A DNA stretch of 64,000 nt from Sulfurihydrogenibium azorense Az-Fu1 (GCF_000021545.1 NC_012438.1:1424003-1488002), one strand, 5' to 3'. Positions 19,832 to 29,421 are shown, counted from the stretch's first letter. Numbers and translations are program-made. The notes: generated from the sequence alone by a model not told the origin.

Positions 19832-20452
19832 CTAATTTTTCTCAAAGTTTAGGTTTGATACAGTTATCTTAACTAAACTTTTACCATTGTTGATGATGTT
19901 TATCTCGTTGTTAAGTCCATACTCTACTGTATAGTCTTTATAGATAATCCTTTTTAACTCATTTTCCTCGTAAACAAGTGTGTACTGTGGTCTTATAACT
20001 TTTAACTGGTTTGATTGGCACTCAATTTTTTCATTTGGTTGTAAGTTAAACTTTTTAGATATAAGACCTTTAAGTAGGTTTATATCAGTTAAGACTGTAG
20101 CTTGAGGCATATACATAGAAACTAAAGAGAGTATCTCACTACTATCACAGGAACTAAATCCAGCTGCTTTAACGCATAAAGTACCATTTTGCCTCTCAAC
20201 ATTTAAAAGAGATTTTCCAAAAGGAGAGGATAAAACTAATTTTTCATAATCTTTAAACTCCCCTTTTACAAGAACAGGCATTCCTGAAACCATAGCAGCC
20301 GCTGAAAAACTAAATTTATCCGGAATAGAGTTATCTTTTTGTTTTATCTCTCTAAATTTATTTTCACAGTAAAAAGGTTGAAAAGTCGTAGGAGAGCAAG
20401 AATAAATAAGTGCTACAAACAAGATTAAAACAGGTAGTAAAAACTTTTTCAT
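19832..20452 (-). CDS. Outer-membrane-type lipoprotein, LolB-like
   Basis: A 206-residue protein with a clear lipoprotein signal: MKKFLLPVLILFVALIYSC, the Cys at residue 19 being the probable lipidated residue. The mature part is mostly beta-strand-like, with a segment FSAAAMVSGMPVLVKGEF, then LVLSSPFGKSLLNVE, resembling the LolB barrel pattern in which a leading strand is followed by a SPFG/GPLG turn. LolB receives lipoproteins at the outer membrane. The position directly after a TPR gene also fits, since TPR-lolB pairs are common in Gram-negative bacteria. The match is by pattern only; a general periplasmic lipoprotein remains possible. Confidence 0.6.
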   Translation of the reverse strand: MKKFLLPVLILFVALIYSCSPTTFQPFYCENKFREIKQKDNSIPDKFSFSAAAMVSGMPVLVKGEFKDYEKLVLSSPFGKSLLNVERQNGTLCVKAAGFSSCDSSEILSLVSMYMPQATVLTDINLLKGLISKKFNLQPNEKIECQSNQLKVIRPQYTLVYEENELKRIIYKDYTVEYGLNNEINIINNGKSLVKITVSNLNFEKN

Positions 20453-20462
20453 TATTTCTCAC

Positions 20463-22133
20463 CTACTTAAGTTTTTTTAATATTCTATCTTTTTGCCCCG
20501 GCTCTCCTTCCCCTTTTTCTTCAATTAATTTTAGTGCTTTTTTGTAGTATTCTACAGCTTCTTTACTTTTACCTAACTTTGTTAAAACATCGGCAAAATG
20601 TTCGTTTATTACAGGGTCATCATCTACCTTCTTTAAGACTTTTTCGAGTATCTCGTAGGCTTTTTTATAATCACCTTTTTTATAGTATCCCCATGCCAAA
20701 CTGTCTAAGTAGGCAGGATTGTCTGGAGCAAGGCTTAGTGCTTTATTAACTAACTCTATACCTTTATCAACGTTTATATCCCTGTCTATGTATGTGTATC
20801 CAAGGTAGTTAAGAGCATCGGGGTAGTTTGGACGAAGTTCTAATGCTTTTAGTAGTGCCTTTTCTGCTTCTTTCCAGTTTTTTAACTTATCAAGGTAAAT
20901 AGCTTTTAAAAAATAGACTGTTGCATCGTCAGGCTTTATTTTTTCTGCTTCTTGAACTAGCTCTAATGCCCTTTGAGTGTTTCCTCTTTTGTCTTCTATG
21001 TCAGCCATCGCAAGTAAGATGCGGTAGTCATTTGGATTTTGTGTATAGAGTTTGTTGTAAACATCAAGGGCTTTGTCGTACTCTTTTAAATTCACGTAAA
21101 CCTGTGTAAGTCTATCTACTAACTCTTGGTTGTCAGGTTGTTGTTGGTAGAGCTCCTCGTATATCTCTTTTGCTTTTTTATAGTCGTTTAAAGACTCGTA
21201 AGCCATTCCAAGCATAAACTTTGCAAAAAGGTTATCAGGATTTTCCTTTACAGTTTTTTGCAAATCTTCTAAAATCTCTTTAGCTTTATCGTACTTTATG
21301 TAAAGTAAAAACTTCTTTAAAAGTGCATCGTTGTCTTTTGGGTTTAAAGTAATTATTTTATCTATCGTTTTTGAAGCATTTTCAAAATCGTCAATATCTA
21401 CATAAACTTGAAAAAGTCTGTTTAATGCATCTAAATTTTGAGGATTGTCTTGTAAGACTGATTTATACAGTTTTATTGCTTCATCGTACCTTTTTTGTTG
21501 TTTGTATAATTCTCCAAGTATCTGCCAAGCTGGTTTAAAGTTTTTATCTATTTTTAAAGTCTGTTTTAAGTATTCTTCTGCCTTTTGAAGGTTGTTTTCA
21601 AACAGGTATATTCTTGCAAGTTTAAAGTAAACGTTTGGGTCATCTTTTTTGATAGTAGATAACTTTTCTAAAAGCTGTCTTGCTTTATCTATCTGTTTGT
21701 TTTCTAAATAGTAATCAACTAACGTTGATATTACTTTTTCGTTGTTAGGAAACCTTTTGTATGCTTCTTCAAGGGTAGATATAGCTTTTTCTGGCTGTTT
21801 TATCACAGAGTAAAAAAATGCTGTAAAAAGGTAGGTCTCAGGGTCGTTTTTAAACTTTTCGTTGTACTTTTTAAGTATATCAAAAGCCTCTTCTTTCCTA
21901 CCTAAAGAGTAAGCCAAAAAGATAGTTTCTCTGTATACAGCTGGAGTGTCAGGCATTAGACTAAGAGCTTTTTTACAAAAATCGTAAGCTGTCTTTGCAT
22001 CTTGATTGTCTTTTGCTATCTTACAAACACCGTAGTAAAAAAGGGGATTTTCAGATTGAAGTTTTAAAGGTGATGCTACAGCTGACCCACTTAAAATTGC
22101 CAATGTAGATAAATACTTTAATAATTTATTCAT
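20463..22133 (-). CDS. Exported TPR-repeat protein
   Basis: A 556-residue protein with an N-terminal signal peptide (MNKLLKYLSTLAILSGSAVA, cleavage likely after about residue 20) followed by roughly fifteen tetratricopeptide repeats covering the rest of the chain; the recurring spacing of 34 residues and motifs such as AEEYLKQTLKIDKNFKPAW and DALNYLGYTYIDRD are diagnostic. The last repeat is followed by a Lys/Glu-rich tail. TPR solenoids are protein scaffolds; the signal peptide and the following lipoprotein gene point to envelope assembly or lipoprotein handling. The start overlaps the universal stress gene by 8 bases. Confidence 0.88.
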   Translation of the reverse strand: MNKLLKYLSTLAILSGSAVASPLKLQSENPLFYYGVCKIAKDNQDAKTAYDFCKKALSLMPDTPAVYRETIFLAYSLGRKEEAFDILKKYNEKFKNDPETYLFTAFFYSVIKQPEKAISTLEEAYKRFPNNEKVISTLVDYYLENKQIDKARQLLEKLSTIKKDDPNVYFKLARIYLFENNLQKAEEYLKQTLKIDKNFKPAWQILGELYKQQKRYDEAIKLYKSVLQDNPQNLDALNRLFQVYVDIDDFENASKTIDKIITLNPKDNDALLKKFLLYIKYDKAKEILEDLQKTVKENPDNLFAKFMLGMAYESLNDYKKAKEIYEELYQQQPDNQELVDRLTQVYVNLKEYDKALDVYNKLYTQNPNDYRILLAMADIEDKRGNTQRALELVQEAEKIKPDDATVYFLKAIYLDKLKNWKEAEKALLKALELRPNYPDALNYLGYTYIDRDINVDKGIELVNKALSLAPDNPAYLDSLAWGYYKKGDYKKAYEILEKVLKKVDDDPVINEHFADVLTKLGKSKEAVEYYKKALKLIEEKGEGEPGQKDRILKKLK

Positions 22134-22980
22134 AATTACCTCTATAAATTAAAACAGAAACGGCGGATTCTTTTAAAATCTTATAGGATGTTGAACCTAT
22201 GAATGTTCTTTTTCCTTCTTTTACTTGTCTTTTTCCTACTAATATTAAATCTGCCTTTTCTTCCACTGCCTTCTTTATAATCACCTTATCAGGGTTCCCT
22301 TCTTCCATGTAGAGCTTTATGTCTTCATATATATTTTTCAACTCTGACAATTTTTCAAGCTTGTGTTGTCTTACTTTTTCAAGGACTGATTTTAGATGGG
22401 AAAAATTACTGTCGTTATCTGCGTGTACAACGACTAACTGACTACCAAAATGTTTTGCCAAATTGACGGCAAACTGTAAACCTTCTTGGGAAGATGGTAA
22501 AAAGTCGTAAGCAACTACAATTTTATCAAAGTTTAAATTTCCTTTTATAACCAAAACTGGGTGCTTTGACTTTGATGCAACCCTTAAAGACACACTACCT
22601 ATAGCCTTAAGTTCTATGTCAGATTTTTGGTGGGATGGCATGATTATAAGGTCAGGATGGACTGTTTCACAAAAGTCAAGTATACTTTCTACAGTATCTC
22701 CTTCTAAAATCCTGTAATCTACTTCTATATCTTTACTTTTAAGATACTCTTTATAACTTTCAAGGGTTTCTATGGCTTTACTTTTGAGTTTTTCATTTAA
22801 GGATAAAACCGCGTTTCTTTCTTCTTCAGGAAGTTCCTGCAAAAAAGGTATATTTGGTTTTTCTATAACTGTTATAATCCATACTTTAGAGTTGAACTCT
22901 TTTGAGATTTTAGACCCTATCTCTAAAGCTTTTTTACCTGTATCTGTTAAATCTACAGGTATAACTAAGTTATGAAGCAT
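22126..22980 (-). CDS. Tandem universal stress protein (two UspA domains)
   Basis: A 284-residue protein built of two UspA folds, about residues 1-145 and 150-284. Each domain begins with a beta strand of the type NLVIPVDLTDTGKKALE or KIVVAYDFLPSSQEG. The second domain ends with the nucleotide-binding pattern G-x2-...-GS (LILVGKRQVKEGKRTFIGST); the first has IGSVS at the equivalent place. Tandem Usp proteins bind ATP or act in stress signalling, but a specific role is not visible. The gene overlaps leuD by 11 bases and the TPR gene by 8. Confidence 0.9.
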   Translation of the reverse strand: MLHNLVIPVDLTDTGKKALEIGSKISKEFNSKVWIITVIEKPNIPFLQELPEEERNAVLSLNEKLKSKAIETLESYKEYLKSKDIEVDYRILEGDTVESILDFCETVHPDLIIMPSHQKSDIELKAIGSVSLRVASKSKHPVLVIKGNLNFDKIVVAYDFLPSSQEGLQFAVNLAKHFGSQLVVVHADNDSNFSHLKSVLEKVRQHKLEKLSELKNIYEDIKLYMEEGNPDKVIIKKAVEEKADLILVGKRQVKEGKRTFIGSTSYKILKESAVSVLIYRGNYE

Positions 22981-23467
22981 TTTTTAATCTTTCCTTTGCG
23001 TACTCCATTAAACCACCTGCTTTTAATATTGCTTGCAAGTTCTCAGGAAGTGGTTTTATTTTGTACTCTTTTCCTTTTGTTAAGTTTCTTATGATTCCTT
23101 CATTTACATCTATCTCAAGTGTATCTCCTTCTTCAGCTTCTTTTGCAGCTTCTGGAGACTCTATTATCAAAAGTCCTAAGTTTATAGCGTTTCTAAAGAA
23201 TATCCTTGCAAAAGACTCTGCAACTACTGCTGATATACCTGCTCCTTTTATAGCCAGTGGCGCATGCTCCCTTGATGAGCCACAACCAAAGTTTTTACCT
23301 GCAACTAAAATATCTCCCTCTTTCACTTTAGATGGGAAAGTAGGATCTGCATCTTCCATAACGTGTTTTGCAAGCTCTTTAGGGTCTGTTGTAACAAGGT
23401 ATCTTGCAGGTATTATCTGGTCTGTATCTACATCATCTTTGAATTTCCAAACTCTTCCTCTTATCAA
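22970..23467 (-). CDS. leuD: 3-isopropylmalate dehydratase small subunit
   Basis: About 165 residues forming the small subunit of isopropylmalate isomerase of leucine synthesis, of the shorter archaeal/thermophile type. Landmarks are GRVWKFKDDVDTDQIIPARYL, the active loop GKNFGCGSSREHAPLAIK and FARIFFRNAINLGLL. The frame can be extended to a TTG at 23482, but that codon sits on the ribosome site (GGAGG at 23476-23480); the TTG at 23467 has an 8-base spacing and gives the family's usual beginning (M-IRGKVWKF style), so 23467 is chosen. The large subunit gene leuC is not in the window. It is the first gene of an eleven-gene leftward run. Confidence 0.93.
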   Translation of the reverse strand: MIRGRVWKFKDDVDTDQIIPARYLVTTDPKELAKHVMEDADPTFPSKVKEGDILVAGKNFGCGSSREHAPLAIKGAGISAVVAESFARIFFRNAINLGLLIIESPEAAKEAEEGDTLEIDVNEGIIRNLTKGKEYKIKPLPENLQAILKAGGLMEYAKERLKNAS

Positions 23468-23497
23468 TTTCAAAACCTCCAAATTTATTGTAAAATT

Positions 23498-23503
23498 ATT
23501 ATA
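23498..23503 (-). promoter_or_regulatory. -10 box of the leuD operon
   Basis: The minus strand carries a perfect TATAAT about 30 bases upstream of the leuD start, in the 63-base gap shared with the divergent trpS gene. No clear -35 is visible. It is the only evident promoter for the following eleven-gene run. Confidence 0.45.
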
Positions 23504-23529
23504 ACAAAAATCGGAGGTTTAAGACATTT

Positions 23530-24705
23530 ATGAGAATAGTTAGTGGTATGCGTCCAACTGGTAAGCTACACCTTGGACATTACTTTGGTGTTATAAAAAA
23601 CTGGATTAACCTTCAAGATAACAACGAATGTTTTTTCTTTGTTGCAGATTGGCATGCTTTAACAAACAAGTATAAAGATACCTCTGATTTAAAAGAAAAC
23701 ATTTATGACCTTGTTATAGACTGGATATCCTGTGGAATAGACCCATCAAAAGCCACTATCTTTGTCCAGTCAGCTGTAAAACAGCATGCAGAACTTACAT
23801 TATTACTTGGAATGATAACACCTAAAAGCTGGCTTGAGTTAAACCCATCTTACAAAGATTTAAAATTTAACTTGTTTTTTCAGTATGTTAGAGATTTTTT
23901 ACTTGGAAAAGGTATAAAGATAGAAGAAGATACCATTAGACAGATAGTACACGACAGTTTTTATCATAAAAAAGAAATAGATTTTGAGTATCTTAAAGAA
24001 AGTTTAATAAAACTGTCTGTAGATGAAAATCTTTCAAATGAGATAGTGTTTAATCTAAAAGAGGGAGATATAGGAAAAGATATAGACACTTATGGATTTT
24101 TTGGTTATCCAGTTTTAATGGCTTCTGACATACTTATCTACAAAGCACAAGCTGTCCCTGTAGGAGAAGACCAGCTACCTCATATAGAGATAACCAGAGA
24201 GATAGCAAGAAGATTTAACAATCTCTACAAACCTGTTTTTGTAGAACCAAAAGCATTACTAACAGAAGCTTCAAAACTGCTTGGAACAGATGGAAGGAAA
24301 ATGTCCAAATCTTACGGAAACACAATAGCTTTAAGTGATGATGAAGAACAAGTAAATAAAAAGGTTTTATCTATGAAAACAGACACCCAGAGAGTTAAAA
24401 AGTCTATCCCTGGTAGGCCTGAAGTTTGCAATGTATTTAGTTATCACAAATTCTTTACAGACCAAGAAACTGTAAAACAGATAGATTTAAAATGTAGAAA
24501 TGCAGAGATAGGATGTATAGAGTGTAAAAAGATACTTGCAGAAAACCTAAACAAATTTTTGTTGCCCATCAGAGAAAAAAGAAAAGAGTTAGAAAAAGAC
24601 AGACAGCTACTTGATAAAATAATCCGTGAAGGAAACGAGAAAGCAAAAGAAGTGGCTAGTAAAACAATGGAAGAAGTAAAAGAAGCTATGGGACTGATGT
24701 TTTAA
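23530..24705 (+). CDS. trpS: Tryptophanyl-tRNA synthetase, iron-sulfur type with an inserted segment
   Basis: A 391-residue class Ic synthetase that charges tRNA-Trp. HIGH is present as HLGH (residues 14-17) and KMSKS at 257-261. Two things are unusual. First, residues about 111-185 form an insertion of about 70 residues between NPSYKD and GFFGYPVLMASDIL, which lie close together in ordinary TrpRS (about 330 residues). Second, C300, C322, C329 and C332 make a C-x21-C-x6-C-x2-C pattern, nearly the C-x22-C-x6-C-x2-C site that holds a [4Fe-4S] cluster in Thermotoga maritima TrpRS near the anticodon-binding end. The ATG has GGAGG upstream. It leads the trpS-thiL pair and diverges from leuD. Confidence 0.95.
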   Translation: MRIVSGMRPTGKLHLGHYFGVIKNWINLQDNNECFFFVADWHALTNKYKDTSDLKENIYDLVIDWISCGIDPSKATIFVQSAVKQHAELTLLLGMITPKSWLELNPSYKDLKFNLFFQYVRDFLLGKGIKIEEDTIRQIVHDSFYHKKEIDFEYLKESLIKLSVDENLSNEIVFNLKEGDIGKDIDTYGFFGYPVLMASDILIYKAQAVPVGEDQLPHIEITREIARRFNNLYKPVFVEPKALLTEASKLLGTDGRKMSKSYGNTIALSDDEEQVNKKVLSMKTDTQRVKKSIPGRPEVCNVFSYHKFFTDQETVKQIDLKCRNAEIGCIECKKILAENLNKFLLPIREKRKELEKDRQLLDKIIREGNEKAKEVASKTMEEVKEAMGLMF

Positions 24706-24708
24706 AAA

Positions 24709-25644
24709 ATGAAGATAGAAAACTTAGGCGAGTTTGGGCTTATTGATAAGTTAAACCAGATTTTACCAATAGATGATAAAGATGTTATCGTTGGCTATAG
24801 CGATGACTGTGCTTGTGTTAAGGTAGGAAATGATTTACTACTATTTACAGTTGATATTCAAGTAGAAGGCTCTCACTTTATCAAAGAAAAGATAAATCCA
24901 AAAGATTTAGGTTGGAAGCTTTCTACCTCAAATGTAAGTGATATAGTTTCCTGTGGTGGAAAACCAAGATGGGCTTTAGTATCTTTGGCTTTACCAAAAG
25001 ATTTAGATTATGAGTTTATAAAGGGTGTTTACGAAGGCATAAAAGAAGCTCAGGACTACTACGGATTTTTTACAATAGGTGGAAATGTGTCCTCTTCAAA
25101 ACAGTTAATGATAGATATGTCAATGGTAGGCCAAACAGACATATTTGTAGGAAGGGACAAAGCAAGGGTAGGAGACTTTGTTTATATATCTTCAAACTTG
25201 GGTTTATCAAAGGCAGGATTAGAACTTATCTTGATGGATAAAGACAGTTATGAAGATTTTGAAAAAAAGTTAATAGAAAAACACTACAGACCTAAAGCCA
25301 GAATAGACCTATTAGAAAATGTAAAGAAGTCTTCAAGCTGTATAGATATAAGTGATGGTTTAGTATCAGATTTAGGACATGTATCTAAAAGAAGTAAAGT
25401 CAAAATAGTAATAGAAAAAGAAAAATTACCTATAGACAACAACTTAAAAATCTTTTGTCAAAAGTACAACAAAGACCCTTACCAGTATATTCTTTACAGT
25501 GGAGAAGAGTATGAACTTGCTTTAACTTCCGATAAAGATTTAGATTTAATAAAAATAGGGTATATAGAAGAAGGAGAAGGTGTTTACTTAAAAACTCAAG
25601 AAAAGTTAGAAAAGTTAGACGATAAAGGATTTAGACACTTTTAG
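24709..25644 (+). CDS. thiL: Thiamine-monophosphate kinase
   Basis: A 311-residue enzyme that phosphorylates thiamine monophosphate to the active cofactor thiamine diphosphate. The N-terminal GEFGLIDKLNQIL, the metal-binding DDCACVKV with the following LLLFTVDIQVEGSHF, the SNVSDIVSCGGKPRWALVSL block and SCIDISDGLVSDLGH are characteristic of the PurM/ThiL superfamily. Length is normal. It starts only 3 bases after trpS. The transketolase subunits in this window are among the users of the cofactor. Confidence 0.94.
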   Translation: MKIENLGEFGLIDKLNQILPIDDKDVIVGYSDDCACVKVGNDLLLFTVDIQVEGSHFIKEKINPKDLGWKLSTSNVSDIVSCGGKPRWALVSLALPKDLDYEFIKGVYEGIKEAQDYYGFFTIGGNVSSSKQLMIDMSMVGQTDIFVGRDKARVGDFVYISSNLGLSKAGLELILMDKDSYEDFEKKLIEKHYRPKARIDLLENVKKSSSCIDISDGLVSDLGHVSKRSKVKIVIEKEKLPIDNNLKIFCQKYNKDPYQYILYSGEEYELALTSDKDLDLIKIGYIEEGEGVYLKTQEKLEKLDDKGFRHF

Positions 25645-25683
25645 GCTGTGTTATAATTTTTTAACCAAAATTAGGAGGATTAG

Positions 25684-26940
<1,257 letters not shown>

Positions 26941-26966
26941 AAAAATTTAAATAAAGGAGTGAAGCT

Positions 26967-27191
26967 ATGACAAGGGAAGAAGCAATCCAAAAACTTTTAG
27001 AAACAGACGAAGAGTTTAAACACATGTACGAAGAACACAAAGATTTAGAGTGGAAAGTTTCTAAATTAGAAAAGCACTTCCCACCAGACCCAGAACTTGA
27101 AGCAGAAGAAGAAAGATTAAAAAGAAGAAAACTTTACCTTAAAGATATGATGGAGTTAAAGATAAAAGAATTTTTATCAAAAAATAGTTAA
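26967..27191 (+). CDS. DUF465 (YdcH-like) small coiled-coil protein
   Basis: A 74-residue, charged, all-helical protein. The pattern LLETDEEFKHMYEEHKDLEWKV, then LEAEEERLKRRKLYLKDMM matches the DUF465/YdcH family of short antiparallel helical hairpins, whose function is unknown. It follows ahcY by 26 bases with a good ribosome site (AAAGGAGTG) and ends just before a strong terminator, so it closes the ahcY unit. Confidence 0.8.
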   Translation: MTREEAIQKLLETDEEFKHMYEEHKDLEWKVSKLEKHFPPDPELEAEEERLKRRKLYLKDMMELKIKEFLSKNS

Positions 27192-27200
27192 ACTTTCTAC

Positions 27201-27229
27201 AGCCCTCTACTCATAGAGGGCTTTTTTTT
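27201..27229 (+). terminator. Rho-independent terminator after the ahcY-DUF465 unit
   Basis: A 9-bp perfect stem (AGCCCTCTA, 27201-27209, with TAGAGGGCT, 27214-27222), a 4-base loop and an uninterrupted T run to 27229. Confidence 0.93.
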
Positions 27230-27230
27230 C

Positions 27231-27242
27231 TGATATAAATCA
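27231..27242. promoter_or_regulatory. TGAT-N4-ATCA palindrome (CRP/FNR-type site) upstream of the CDGSH cassette
   Basis: TGATATAAATCA follows the preceding terminator and lies 60 bases upstream of the CDGSH gene. The layout is the core of FNR-family sites (TTGAT-N4-ATCAA). Two more copies of the core occur in this window, at 47246 and 54895, both in promoter regions. A possible -10 (TATTTA, 27273-27278) would place it near -48, so activator geometry here is only approximate. Confidence 0.45.
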
Positions 27243-27301
27243 TACTCTATTTAATAGTTTACTCTCATTCCTTATTTAAAAGACAAAAACTGGATATAGT
27301 T

Positions 27302-27985
27302 ATGAAAATAAAGGTGTTAAAAGATGGTCCTTACATTGTAGAAGGTGGTGTTCCTTTATATAGGGAAGAGATGGTTAGTTATAAAATGATAATACCTCAA
27401 TCTTGGAAAAAAGTAGAAAAGTTTGAAACAAAAGAAACTTATGCTTTGTGTAGATGTGGACTATCAAGAAACAAACCTTTCTGTGATGGTTCACACAGAG
27501 AAGGATTTGATGGTGAAGAAACAGCAGATATAGAGATTAAAGACGAAGAAATAAAGATATTTGAAGGACAAGATTTAGACCTTTTAGATATTAAACATTT
27601 ATGTGCCTCTGCAAGATTTTGTCTAAAAGGAAAAGGAATATGGGATATGATAAAAGAATCCAGTAGTAAAGAGAAATATGAAGAGATTATGCAAATTGTT
27701 TCAAACTGTCCTTCAGGAAGATTAGTTTTAAAGGATAAAAATGGTAATTACATTGAACCTACATTAGAAAAAGAGATAAGTATTTTGGAAGATAATCTTA
27801 AAGGAGTTAGCTCTGCTATATGGGTAAAAGGAGGGATAGCGATAGAGTCCTCAAAAGGGTACACCTACCAAATAAGAAATAGAGTTACACTCTGTAGATG
27901 TGGAAAATCAAAAAATAAACCTTTCTGTGATGGAACTCATTTAAAAATAAACTTTAAAGATGAAAATTATTATAAGGGGAAATAA
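27302..27985 (+). CDS. Double CDGSH iron-sulfur protein with a central Fer4_19-like domain
   Basis: A 227-residue protein with three probable Fe-S modules. The first CDGSH motif is CRCGLSRNKPFCDGSH with ligands C50, C52, C61 and H65; the second is CRCGKSKNKPFCDGTH with C198, C200, C209 and H213. Between them, residues about 85-150 carry C101, C107 and C136-P-S-G, resembling the divergent mono-cluster 4Fe-4S (Fer4_19) domain often linked to CDGSH. CDGSH clusters are [2Fe-2S] with three Cys and one His and serve in redox sensing or cluster transfer. The substrate is unknown. It heads a four-gene cassette; the ribosome site is poor. Confidence 0.87.
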   Translation: MKIKVLKDGPYIVEGGVPLYREEMVSYKMIIPQSWKKVEKFETKETYALCRCGLSRNKPFCDGSHREGFDGEETADIEIKDEEIKIFEGQDLDLLDIKHLCASARFCLKGKGIWDMIKESSSKEKYEEIMQIVSNCPSGRLVLKDKNGNYIEPTLEKEISILEDNLKGVSSAIWVKGGIAIESSKGYTYQIRNRVTLCRCGKSKNKPFCDGTHLKINFKDENYYKGK

Positions 27986-27987
27986 CA

Positions 27988-28434
27988 ATGACAGAGCTAC
28001 ATCCACCTATAGTGCATTTTGCAATAGCTTTAACGATGATGGGAGTGATATTTGAAATTTTAGGATTTATATCTAACAGGGAGAGCCTTAAACATGCAGG
28101 TTTTTGGACTTTTCTTTTTGGAGTTATTGCTGTATGGGGTGCTATGCTAACAGGACACGTAGCAGAAGAAAGTGTTGAAAATTTTCTGACAGAAGATGCT
28201 AAAAAAATACTTGAAACTCACGAAGAACTTGGGAATGTTCTTCCTTTTATATTTACAATTTTGGGTGGATTGAGACTTTATCTCTGGTTTAAAGAAAATA
28301 AGAAACTTTATTACTTATTTTTAATTGCAGGACTAATTTCTATAGGATTAGTTGGTTTTCAAGGAAAATTAGGCGGAACATTGGTTTATGAACATCTTGT
28401 AAAATTAGATAAAATTCAAAAACCTGTTGAATAA
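27988..28434 (+). CDS. DUF2231-type four-helix membrane protein
   Basis: A 148-residue integral membrane protein with about four hydrophobic segments (near residues 8-26, 38-56, 85-103 and 110-127). It begins with ELHPPIVHFAIALTMMGVIFE, typical of DUF2231 proteins, where conserved His residues close to the membrane could bind a metal or heme. A further His lies in TGHVAEESV. It starts 2 bases after the CDGSH gene, so a membrane redox link for that protein is plausible, but this is inference from context. Confidence 0.75.
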   Translation: MTELHPPIVHFAIALTMMGVIFEILGFISNRESLKHAGFWTFLFGVIAVWGAMLTGHVAEESVENFLTEDAKKILETHEELGNVLPFIFTILGGLRLYLWFKENKKLYYLFLIAGLISIGLVGFQGKLGGTLVYEHLVKLDKIQKPVE

Positions 28435-28445
28435 AAAAACTACAG

Positions 28446-28826
28446 ATGAGAATTGAAAACCTCCCATTCCTTGAACATATTGGAGCAAAGGTAGAGGAGT
28501 TATCAAAAGAAAGAGCTGTATTAAGTGTAGAGATAGAAAATTACCATTTACAGCATCTTGGATTTGTACACGGTGGAGTTATATCAAGTTTAGCGGATAA
28601 TACTGGATGGTATGCGGTTATATCAAACTTACCAGAAGAAAAAACCTGCGTAACAATTGAGATAAAAATAAACTATTTAAGACCAGCAAAGAAAGGTACT
28701 TTAAAAGCTATTGGTAAAGTTTTAAAAATCGGTAAAAGTGTTGCTTTTGCAGTAGTAGAGATAACTTTTAACGATGAACTTGTCGCATATGCAACAGGAA
28801 CTTATGCAATATTAGAATTTAAATAA
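28446..28826 (+). CDS. PaaI-type hotdog-fold thioesterase
   Basis: A 126-residue single hotdog domain. The motif HLGFVHGGVISSLADNTGWYA carries the HGG and the acidic residue region used by PaaI/YbgC-like acyl-CoA thioesterases, and INYLRPAKKGTLKAIGKVLKIG is the usual second strand block. It probably hydrolyses an acyl- or aryl-CoA thioester as a tetramer; the substrate cannot be read from sequence. It is 11 bases after the DUF2231 gene with little ribosome site, which suggests translation by coupling. Confidence 0.85.
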   Translation: MRIENLPFLEHIGAKVEELSKERAVLSVEIENYHLQHLGFVHGGVISSLADNTGWYAVISNLPEEKTCVTIEIKINYLRPAKKGTLKAIGKVLKIGKSVAFAVVEITFNDELVAYATGTYAILEFK

Positions 28827-28848
28827 AACTCCTTTGGAGGTTTAAAAC

Positions 28849-29421
28849 ATGGACTACCTTATAATCTACGCCCATCCAAATCCACAGAGTTTTAACTCTG
28901 CTATAAAAAACACTGTTGAAGAAACTCTAAAAAATGCAGGAAAAAGCTTTGAAACTGTAGATCTATATAAAATTAACTTTGACCCTATCTTAAAACCACA
29001 AGACTTTGAAGCTATAATGCAAGGAAAAGTATTAGAAGATGTAAAACAGCAACAAACCCTTGTAAAAGATGCTAATACATTAGTTGTAATTCATCCAATT
29101 TGGTGGTATTCAATGCCAGCCATACTAAAAGGATACATAGATAGAGTTTTTTCTTATGGCTTTGCATACAAAGAAGAAAACGGAGAAATAAAACCTCTTT
29201 TAACAGATAAAAAGGTAATAATCTTTAACACAATGGGAGAAGATGAAAATACAGCTGTATCTACTGGAATGTCAGAATGTTTGAAAAAGACTATAGGAGG
29301 AATATTTACATTCTGTGGAATGGAAGTTATACATCATAAACTCTTTTACGCCGTACCATACGTATCAGATGAGGATAGAAAAAAAATGTTAGAGGAGGTC
29401 AAAGCAGTTTTTAAGGCCTAA
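28849..29421 (+). CDS. Flavodoxin-fold NAD(P)H:quinone oxidoreductase
   Basis: A 190-residue protein of the NQO1/KefF/MdaB flavodoxin-fold family. It begins with YLIIYAHPNPQSFNSAIKN, the FMN/FAD phosphate-binding loop, and contains VIHPIWWYSMPAILKGYIDR and VFSYGFAY, the flavin and active-site block. Such enzymes reduce quinones by two electrons and protect against redox cycling. A strong ribosome site (TTTGGAGG) precedes the ATG. As last gene of the CDGSH cassette it supports an electron-transfer or detoxification role for the unit. Confidence 0.88.
   Translation: MDYLIIYAHPNPQSFNSAIKNTVEETLKNAGKSFETVDLYKINFDPILKPQDFEAIMQGKVLEDVKQQQTLVKDANTLVVIHPIWWYSMPAILKGYIDRVFSYGFAYKEENGEIKPLLTDKKVIIFNTMGEDENTAVSTGMSECLKKTIGGIFTFCGMEVIHHKLFYAVPYVSDEDRKKMLEEVKAVFKA

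Noticed and set aside
23468-23482. Five-codon N-terminal extension of LeuD from TTG 23482
   Set aside because: Those codons contain the ribosome binding site of the gene itself (GGAGG), and the family starts at the later codon.
23061-23504. 147-codon plus-strand frame over leuD
   Set aside because: It lies entirely opposite the conserved leuD gene and encodes a low-complexity Ser/Phe-rich product.
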